The translations under genes were made by a program, and so were the position numbers. From assembly GCA_028715025.1 (NCBI GenBank), contig JAQTLG010000133.1, positions 1 through 5,605 on the forward strand: 5,605 nucleotides of DNA. Reading direction: 5' to 3'. Origin of the DNA: Dehalococcoidia bacterium (GTDB taxonomy: Bacteria > Chloroflexota > Dehalococcoidia > GIF9 > UBA5629). Below the pieces are notes generated by a model. That model saw nothing but the letters and a program-made list of their open reading frames with translations. It ran no database searches and had not been told where the DNA came from. Below, piece after piece: positions 1 to 4,751 of this stretch; positions within the stretch are counted from its first letter, which is position 1; each line of letters opens with the position of its first letter.

Positions 1-174
1 ACCGCCGCGCTGGTGACCTGGTTGATTTACGCATTCTATTTGCTCACGAGGTGGATATTCGGCTGGAGGGACTCCCATAGCGCCTGGTTTCTGGTAGCCG
101 GCTTCCTGGCGGTGCTCCTCACATTCTTCGGCAATTTATTCTTTGGGGGACTGCACAGTTATGCTGCAATGTGA
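1..174 (+). CDS. ccsA: Cytochrome c biogenesis protein, CcsA/ResC family (C-terminal fragment)
   Basis: Reading frame 1 is open from the window edge to a TGA at 172-174, giving the last 57 residues of a membrane protein. The fragment opens with TAALVTWLIYAFYLLTR. This matches the stretch directly after the WDPKE part of the heme-handling WWD domain of CcsA proteins. A GW..S..AW segment follows, then a hydrophobic helix, and the protein ends in GN...GLHSYAAM. The histidine of the terminal LHSY motif is a conserved feature of the family and is thought to help hold heme. CcsA, with ResB/CcsB, forms the system II heme exporter and cytochrome c synthase, which attaches heme to CXXCH motifs outside the membrane. 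It converges on the dsr strand with 26 bases between stop codons. A role in maturing the triheme DsrJ is inferred from proximity. Most of the gene, including the WWD core, lies outside the window, so a CcsBA fusion cannot be excluded. Confidence 0.85.
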   Translation, partial: TAALVTWLIYAFYLLTRWIFGWRDSHSAWFLVAGFLAVLLTFFGNLFFGGLHSYAAM

Positions 175-200
175 AAATCGGCAGTTTATGAATGTACCGT

Positions 201-746
201 CTATTTCAGCGGCACAAGCTTCCCGCGGGAGAGTTTGACCAGATAAACGATAAGCGAGATAAGTGCGTATAGCAGGCCCAGCAGAATCAGGCCGAACTTA
301 CAGGCTGCGCAGTATGCAGCTATCTGAGGATACGGGTCCACCGGGCTGCCGTACATCATGGTGATGAGGGCATAATTCTCCACGGCGTCGAGGATAGCCG
401 CCAGCCATAAACCCCAGGCCAGCAGCAGTCCGAGATTCTTCCAGCCGCTACGGGCAACGACACCAGCGCTCATTACGCAGGCCAGTGCAATTGTAGTTGA
501 ATAGACGGGCATATAAAGGTAATCGAAGCCGAGGTTGAAACAGGTTTGCAGTCTGGCCAGTGTATCCCATGCGCCGATGATCGCCGATGATTTCGCCACA
601 CTGCCGGCCAGCTCGAAATCCACAATGGTCGGTTTGAATGGGCCTATAAAGCGGAACACGATGGTAATGCCGATGGTCGCAGCCAGCAGCCACAGGAATG
701 CCGGCAATCTCTTGCCACCCGGTATGGAGTTTAAAGGATGATACAT
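201..746 (-). CDS. Uncharacterised four-helix membrane protein downstream of dsrP
   Basis: This 181-residue protein is not one I can assign to a named family. Four hydrophobic segments are visible at about residues 15-34, 74-97, 103-119 and 141-170. A longer, probably extracytoplasmic, loop (about 35-73) lies between the first two. Polar residues that look conserved sit in or beside the membrane: GFDYLYMPVYS (73-83), WLAAILDAVENYAL (114-127, with the DAxEN core at 120-124) and AAYCAACKFG (143-152). I have an impression of similar hypothetical proteins with an LDAxEN motif in many bacteria, but cannot name a domain. There is no CXXCH, Tat motif or iron-sulfur motif, and no known dsr gene resembles it. 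It starts 52 bases after the dsrP stop, so it could be reached by readthrough. It also has a strong promoter of its own in that gap, which suggests separate expression. ATG at 746 is the only methionine near the start. A GGT-rich repeat precedes it at unusually short spacing. Confidence 0.8.
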   Translation of the reverse strand: MYHPLNSIPGGKRLPAFLWLLAATIGITIVFRFIGPFKPTIVDFELAGSVAKSSAIIGAWDTLARLQTCFNLGFDYLYMPVYSTTIALACVMSAGVVARSGWKNLGLLLAWGLWLAAILDAVENYALITMMYGSPVDPYPQIAAYCAACKFGLILLGLLYALISLIVYLVKLSRGKLVPLK

Positions 747-762
747 ACCTACCTACCGCTCC

Positions 763-791
763 ATTATCTACAGCGCATAATTATTTGTCAA
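763..791 (-). promoter_or_regulatory. Sigma-70-type promoter for the four-helix membrane protein gene
   Basis: On the minus strand a perfect -35 hexamer TTGACA (786-791) is followed, after exactly 17 bases, by GATAAT (763-768), which matches five of six bases of the -10 consensus. The site lies in the only real intergenic gap on this strand, between the dsrP stop and the next start. Transcription would begin near 755-757, leaving a leader of only about 10 bases. That leader is made of tandem GGTA units (GGTAGGTAGGT) running straight into the ATG at 746. A GGAG at 759-762 lies upstream of the predicted transcript start and so could serve only readthrough mRNA from the dsr operon. I see no operator-like palindrome over the promoter. 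This is sequence inference; no expression data are available. Confidence 0.65.
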
Positions 792-798
792 AAATAGT

Positions 799-1956
799 TT
801 ATCCGCGCTGTCCCTGCCTGATGGCCAGCACCACCTTGAGCAGCAGAGCCAATATCAGACCGCCCGTCGCCCATACCCCCATAGTTATAAGTGTTTCGAG
901 CGCAGTGGGAGTGTATTCGGTAATATCTCCCAGCGGTGTGGGTATGAAGCCCGGCACGATCAGGCCGAGCCCTTTGTCGATCCAGATGGAGATGAAAACA
1001 GCTGCACAGGCAAGTGCAAGTATCAGCTGATTTTTTCGCATTGAAGGTATGACCAGCAGGATTATGGCGGCACAGGCCAGGAGGATCGATGTCCATATCC
1101 ACGGCACAAGGCCATAATGATTATCCAATCCAAACAGCAGGTACTGGAAGTGTGACATAGCGCCCGGCTCCTGGCTATAGAAAACCGTGAAGATCTCCAA
1201 CAACAGGAAAAAGACGGTGATGATGATGGCGTACGTTACGATCTTGGCCACCTTGTCCAGGGACTGGTCGCCCGGCTCGAAGCCGCCCCACTTCTTCATA
1301 GCCAGAGCAATTAATATCAGGAGGGCGGGTCCGGAGGCGAAAGCCGAGGCCAGGAAGCGGGGCGCCAGCAGAGCGGTTAACCAGAAGGCGCGTGCTGCCA
1401 GCCCGGCGTAAATGAACGCAGTGACAGTGTGAATGCTGATGGCCCAGACTACGGATACGATTGCTACGGGCTTTAACCAGGCCGGTGGAGCGACCTCTTT
1501 GTACTCGGCATCCAGCGCCACCCAGCCGAGGACGATGTTGAGCAGCAGGTAAATTGAGAGCACCACCACGTCCCAGAAAATAATCGATCCGGGTGAGGGA
1601 TATAGAATGATATTGAGAACCCTGGACGGCTGTCCCAGGTCCACCAGTATGAAAGTTATAGCCACCAGACAGGCCGCTACGGCCATAAACTCCCCCAGTA
1701 TAAGAATGCGGCGGAATTCCTTGCTGTTGTGCAGGTAGTAAGGGATGACGATCATTACGGCGGAAGCTGCCACACCGACGAAGAATGTGAAATTGGCTAT
1801 ATACAGTCCCCAGGAGACGTCCCTGCTCAAACCGGTCACGGCCAGGCCGGTATTCCACTGCTCAAGATAGGCTGCCATGCCTGCCGCCATCAGCACGAGC
1901 AGGCCGCTCACCAGGAGCCAGTATTTCTTTCCGCCTCTAAAAATGTTCTCAATCAA
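799..1956 (-). CDS. dsrP: DsrP, NrfD-like integral membrane subunit of the DsrMKJOP complex
   Basis: This 385-residue protein has about ten hydrophobic helices (roughly 11-30, 53-72, 86-106, 126-147, 163-183, 202-220, 236-260, 286-302, 311-325 and 362-378). It belongs to the NrfD/PsrC family, membrane partners of periplasmic ferredoxin-like subunits. Family-typical stretches are GLSRDVSWGLYIANFTFF (42-59), GVAASAVM (61-68), the DLGQPSRV loop (106-113), and PGFIPTPLGDITEYTPT (345-361) near the end. NrfD proteins bind quinone without a cofactor of their own, and DsrP is expected to pass electrons between menaquinone and DsrO. The frame stays open upstream to 2154, but the added residues are charged, lie inside dsrO and lack family resemblance. 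I therefore place the start at TTG 1956, giving MIENIFRGGKKYW. This sits 6 bases after an AGGT that overlaps the dsrO stop, and 8 bases after dsrO ends. It is the last gene of the dsr run. No terminator follows. Confidence 0.93.
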   Translation of the reverse strand: MIENIFRGGKKYWLLVSGLLVLMAAGMAAYLEQWNTGLAVTGLSRDVSWGLYIANFTFFVGVAASAVMIVIPYYLHNSKEFRRILILGEFMAVAACLVAITFILVDLGQPSRVLNIILYPSPGSIIFWDVVVLSIYLLLNIVLGWVALDAEYKEVAPPAWLKPVAIVSVVWAISIHTVTAFIYAGLAARAFWLTALLAPRFLASAFASGPALLILIALAMKKWGGFEPGDQSLDKVAKIVTYAIIITVFFLLLEIFTVFYSQEPGAMSHFQYLLFGLDNHYGLVPWIWTSILLACAAIILLVIPSMRKNQLILALACAAVFISIWIDKGLGLIVPGFIPTPLGDITEYTPTALETLITMGVWATGGLILALLLKVVLAIRQGQRG

Positions 1957-1962
1957 TGTGAG

Positions 1963-1966
1963 ACCT
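1963..1966 (-). promoter_or_regulatory. Weak ribosome binding site deciding the dsrP TTG start
   Basis: An AGGT core (within GTAGGT on the minus strand) overlaps the dsrO TAG stop codon and lies 6 bases before the TTG at 1956. No ATG or GTG occurs in the dsrP frame between this site and the first membrane helix, so the TTG is the only start that fits both spacing and the expected protein N-terminus. The position over the dsrO stop suggests translational coupling. Confidence 0.5.
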
Positions 1967-2729
1967 ACAGCAAATAATAGACCTGCGGCCGTGTGCCCAG
2001 CTCGGCCTTGCGCCGCAGGTTGAATTGCGATGAAATCAGATCGTATAACTCTGTGCCCGGCTTCAAGTCTCCGAATTTCAATGCCCCGCTGCTGCAGGCT
2101 TCTACGCAGGCAGGTTGAAGACCATCTGATAATCGTTCTTCGCAGAAGTTGCACTTCTCGACCACGCCCCTGGTGCGGGTCGGATAGCCCTGCTGGATGA
2201 TATCGATATAGGGGCGCGGGTCGCGCCAGTTAAAGCTGCGCGAACCGTAGGGGCAGGCCGCCATGCAATAGCGGCAGCCGATGCAGCGGTGGTAATCCAT
2301 CATGACTATGCCGTCTTCCCTCTTCCAGGTCGCCTGCGTCGGGCACACTTTCACGCAGGGCGGATTATCGCAGTGGTTGCAAAGTACCAGCACCCTGCTG
2401 TCCAACAACGGTTCACTGACAAATCCGTTCTCCTGATCAGGGAAAGCCCTCTTGTAGTCGACTTCCCACAGCCATTTGATCTCCTCTTTAGTGTTACCGA
2501 TGTCAGGTACGTTGTGCACGCTATGGCAGGCGGCAATGCAGTCGACGCAGCCGTCTCCGGCAGTGCAGGCGTTGAGGTCTACGACCATCGCCAGCCGTTT
2601 GCCGGCAAACGGGCCCTCGAGAGCCCTGGCCGCCGACGGCCTTGAGATGAGATCGAATGCGGGTTTGGCAGCCACTGCAAGCAGCCCGAGAGCTGCCAGT
2701 TTGAGAAAAGAGCGGCGGTCAATATTCAT
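1965..2729 (-). CDS. dsrO: DsrO, Tat-exported periplasmic ferredoxin-like subunit of DsrMKJOP
   Basis: This 254-residue iron-sulfur protein passes electrons between DsrP and DsrJ on the outer face of the membrane. The N-terminus MNIDRRSFLKLAALGLLAVA is a Tat signal peptide with a twin-arginine RRSFLK motif, so the protein is exported folded with its clusters. Four cysteine groups are seen: C55, C61, C64, C68; C117, C120, C125, C129; C149, C152, C155, C159; and C193, C196, C208, C212. These are enough ligands for four [4Fe-4S] clusters, as in DmsB/NrfC-type proteins. The first group has the wider spacing CX5CX2CX3C. The C-terminus LGTRPQVYYLL is typical of DsrO. The start is ATG 2729, not the in-frame ATG 45 bases upstream. 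ATG 2729 has AGGTGA 4 bases before it, forms an ATGA overlap with the dsrJ stop and puts the Tat motif at the very N-terminus. dsrP follows 8 bases downstream. Confidence 0.95.
   Translation of the reverse strand: MNIDRRSFLKLAALGLLAVAAKPAFDLISRPSAARALEGPFAGKRLAMVVDLNACTAGDGCVDCIAACHSVHNVPDIGNTKEEIKWLWEVDYKRAFPDQENGFVSEPLLDSRVLVLCNHCDNPPCVKVCPTQATWKREDGIVMMDYHRCIGCRYCMAACPYGSRSFNWRDPRPYIDIIQQGYPTRTRGVVEKCNFCEERLSDGLQPACVEACSSGALKFGDLKPGTELYDLISSQFNLRRKAELGTRPQVYYLL
1981..2020. repeat. 9-bp inverted repeat near the 3' end of dsrO
   Basis: The arms ACCTGCGGC (1981-1989) and GCCGCAGGT (2012-2020) are perfect reverse complements separated by 22 bases. In dsr mRNA they could form a GC-rich stem ending about 25 bases before the dsrP start. 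The repeat lies inside dsrO coding sequence and has no following T-run, so it is not a classical terminator. A role in tuning dsrP translation or mRNA stability is possible but speculative, and chance formation in GC-rich coding sequence is a real alternative. Confidence 0.3.
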
Positions 2730-3127
2730 TTCGTCACCTGCGGCGGTGCATTGGCTGGTGGCACATTGTGGCAATCCCAGCAGTTAGGGGCTGTGCCTGT
2801 GTAATTATGGCAGCGGTCGCAGAAATCGGCCTTATTGGTGTGGCATTTGAGGCAGGTGCCCGTCAGGTTGATGTCGAATGTGCGGTTATCGCTGGATACA
2901 TATATGCTATCGCCCTGCCGCACAGCCTGATCCCGCCACTGCTGCATAAGCTGCATGTGATACTCTTTCATATATTGAGCAGATTCCACACACAGGTTCT
3001 CGCTGACAGGCAGCACCGGGTCAGGACTGTAATCAGCCTTGCCGCTGGCAGCCATGTACCATACGGGGAAGCTGGCCAGACAAAGGAAAACGGCCAGACC
3101 GCCGATTATCTTACCCTTATCATACAT
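2726..3127 (-). CDS. dsrJ: DsrJ, membrane-anchored triheme cytochrome c of DsrMKJOP
   Basis: This 133-residue protein begins with one hydrophobic helix (about 8-26) that acts as a signal anchor, placing the rest in the periplasm. Three heme c motifs are visible: CLKCH (92-96), CDRCH (103-107) and CWDCH (116-120). They are packed in the tight C-terminal arrangement typical of DsrJ. Upstream, C46 in the NLCVES motif matches the conserved cysteine known in Allochromatium vinosum DsrJ as a distal heme ligand, giving a rare His/Cys heme. The conserved YMKEYHMQL and QWRDQAVR stretches (52-60, 63-70) are also present. The protein is thought to exchange electrons with DsrO and periplasmic partners. 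The ATG at 3127 overlaps the end of dsrK by 8 bases, and its TGA overlaps the dsrO ATG. No strong ribosome binding site precedes it, so translation is probably coupled to dsrK. Heme attachment needs a cytochrome c maturation system; a ccsA-type gene lies at the other end of the window. Confidence 0.96.
   Translation of the reverse strand: MYDKGKIIGGLAVFLCLASFPVWYMAASGKADYSPDPVLPVSENLCVESAQYMKEYHMQLMQQWRDQAVRQGDSIYVSSDNRTFDINLTGTCLKCHTNKADFCDRCHNYTGTAPNCWDCHNVPPANAPPQVTK
2734..2739 (-). promoter_or_regulatory. Ribosome binding site of dsrO
   Basis: AGGTGA on the minus strand lies 4 bases before the ATG at 2729, inside the last codons of dsrJ. It supports this start over the upstream in-frame ATG at 2774. 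Together with the ATGA stop/start overlap it points to translational coupling of dsrJ and dsrO. Confidence 0.6.
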
Positions 3128-4751
3128 CTTGCCCGCCGCCTTCTGAAGGTGTATCTGTTTTCAGGGATTCTCCTCTTAAGTCGGTCTCCCGCGGTTTCTC
3201 GCCTTGCATGATAAGAGCATTGCCGAGCAGTTCATGCACACCGGCTGTTTCCACGCCGGGCACCCAGTATTCCAGTAGAGGTGGAAATGAAGCCTTGTCT
3301 ATGGCGCAGATGCATGCCAGAAGATTTACGCCGTGTTTTTCCCGGACATATTGTACGGCGTTGGCGCGGGGGTACCCGCCGCGTAACCGCATCTCCATAT
3401 TCTCATCGGAGCCCAGTCCCGCCCCGCTGCCGCAGCAGAAAGTGTGTTCCCTGATAGTGTTCTCCGGCATCTCGTAAAAATAGTTGCATATACGGTTGAT
3501 GATGTAGCGGGGCTCCTCAAGCAGCCCCATAGCCCTCGCGGGATTGCAGGAATCGTGGTAGGTCACCTTCCATTTATCATTGCGTCCGGGATCCAGCTTC
3601 AGTTTGCCGCTGTGTATCAGGTCCGAGGTGAATTCACAGATGTGAACCATTTTTGTCGAACTGGCATTATCAAATTTAGTGCCGGTGATAGGCGAGACCG
3701 GCTGTTCGAGGAAAGATGGCGGGCCGTTGAAAGTATCCATATACTGGTGGATAACCCGCCACATATGCCCGCATTCTCCGCCCAATACCCATTTAACCTT
3801 TAACCTCTCGGCTTCTGCATATATTTTGGCATTCAGGCTTTTAGCCAGATCGGCCGAGTGAAAAAGGCCGAAATCTCCCCCCTCCGAGGCGTAGGTGCTG
3901 AACGTATAATCCAGGCCGATCTCGTGAAAGAGCATCATGTATCCCATCAGTGTGAACCAGGCCGGGCTGGCAAAGAAATCGGCTGACGGGGTGACAAAAA
4001 GGATCTCTGCGCCTTTTTTATTTATGGGCACATCCACATCAATACCCGTGATCGTTTTGATATCATCCTGCGCCGATTCCAGGCTCTGCTTCATAGCATG
4101 CGGGGGAATGCCCAGGTGGTTGCCCGTGCGGAATGAATTGGATGCCGGGCTGACCACCCATTCGGTGGAGCAGCCCACCAGGTTTAGCAGCTCGCGTCCC
4201 AGCATGGTAATTTCACAGGTATCGATGCCGTAAGGGCAGAAGACGGAGCAGCGCCGGCACTCCGAACACTGGTAGAAGTAGTAATACCACTCCTTTATCA
4301 CCTGCTCGTTCAGCTCCCTGGCGCCGGCCAGCTTTCCCCAGAGCCTGCCGCCGATGGTGAAATACCGGCGGTATATCGAGCGCAATAATTCAGCCCTCAT
4401 AACCGGCATGTTCTTGGGATCACCGGATCCAATGAAGTAGTGGCACTTGTCAGCGCAGGCTCCACAGCGCACGCATATATCAAGAAATAGTTTCCAGGAG
4501 CGGTATTTTTCCAGGCGCTCCTTCATGCCCTGCAAGATGATACGCTTATAGTCCGGCGGCAGTTTCCAGTCAGCATCCTGCGGGTTCCACTGGCGCGGAT
4601 TAGGCAATTGTAATTGCTCCTGATTCTTAAGCGGTGCTGCGTAGCAGTAGGAACCTTTTTTAAACTCGACGGACGGATCCATCCAGTCCCGCCGGGGAGG
4701 ATGATAATCGATGCTGGCCAGCTCTTCCGGCCTGTTTAGCTTATCTGCCAT
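3120..4751 (-). CDS. dsrK: DsrK, HdrD-like cytoplasmic iron-sulfur catalytic subunit of DsrMKJOP
   Basis: This 543-residue protein related to heterodisulfide reductase subunit D is the presumed site where electrons meet DsrC, whose trisulfide or disulfide form it is thought to reduce. The N-terminal part opens PEELASIDYHPPRRDWMD. It carries two [4Fe-4S] ferredoxin motifs: C93, C96, C99, C103 (ICVRCGACADKC) and C162, C165, C168, C172 (QCSECRRCSVFCPYG). The C-terminal CCG-type domain has C402 (HDSCNPARAMG), C439-C440 (TFCCGSGAGLG) and C482 (ACICAID), the set expected for a noncanonical cluster. C327 lies in the conserved GGECGHMWR motif. Only one CCG domain is present, as usual for DsrK. A polar tail of about 25 residues follows VHELLGNALIM. 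There are no membrane helices; it should sit on DsrM on the cytoplasmic side. The start at ATG 4751 is preferred over ATG 4754 because GGGGAG lies 5 bases before it. It overlaps dsrM by 11 bases. Confidence 0.97.
   Translation of the reverse strand: MADKLNRPEELASIDYHPPRRDWMDPSVEFKKGSYCYAAPLKNQEQLQLPNPRQWNPQDADWKLPPDYKRIILQGMKERLEKYRSWKLFLDICVRCGACADKCHYFIGSGDPKNMPVMRAELLRSIYRRYFTIGGRLWGKLAGARELNEQVIKEWYYYFYQCSECRRCSVFCPYGIDTCEITMLGRELLNLVGCSTEWVVSPASNSFRTGNHLGIPPHAMKQSLESAQDDIKTITGIDVDVPINKKGAEILFVTPSADFFASPAWFTLMGYMMLFHEIGLDYTFSTYASEGGDFGLFHSADLAKSLNAKIYAEAERLKVKWVLGGECGHMWRVIHQYMDTFNGPPSFLEQPVSPITGTKFDNASSTKMVHICEFTSDLIHSGKLKLDPGRNDKWKVTYHDSCNPARAMGLLEEPRYIINRICNYFYEMPENTIREHTFCCGSGAGLGSDENMEMRLRGGYPRANAVQYVREKHGVNLLACICAIDKASFPPLLEYWVPGVETAGVHELLGNALIMQGEKPRETDLRGESLKTDTPSEGGGQDV

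Noticed and set aside
221..230. Perfect 10-bp palindrome TCCCGCGGGA near the 3' end of the four-helix gene
   Set aside because: It has no loop or T-run, lies inside coding sequence and is too short to support a terminator or operator call.
779..798. Possible terminator after dsrP formed by AATTATTT and AAATAGTT
   Set aside because: The arms are AT-rich with an internal mismatch and no GC stem. The stretch is better explained by the -35 region of the downstream promoter.
1175..1858. Minus-strand open frame of 227 codons inside dsrP
   Set aside because: It is an alternative frame of dsrP, rich in arginine, glycine and histidine with no domain, and dsrP itself is unmistakable.
1957..2154. Upstream extension of the dsrP frame to an ATG at 2154 (451 residues)
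   Set aside because: The extra residues are arginine-rich, overlap dsrO by 190 bases and do not resemble DsrP. The TTG at 1956 has suitable spacing and gives the expected N-terminus.
2730..2774. Upstream ATG for dsrO at 2774
   Set aside because: It would bury the Tat motif 15 residues inside and overlap dsrJ by 49 bases. ATG 2729 has a ribosome binding site and an ATGA junction.
2768..3211. Plus-strand open frame of 147 codons opposite dsrJ
   Set aside because: It lies wholly antisense to dsrJ and the end of dsrK, has no family resemblance and no ribosome binding site, and is explained as a shadow of the coding strand.
4604..4617. Palindrome GCAATTGTAATTGC that could look like an operator
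   Set aside because: It lies deep inside dsrK coding sequence and is produced by repeated Gln-Leu codons (QLQL). No promoter is nearby.
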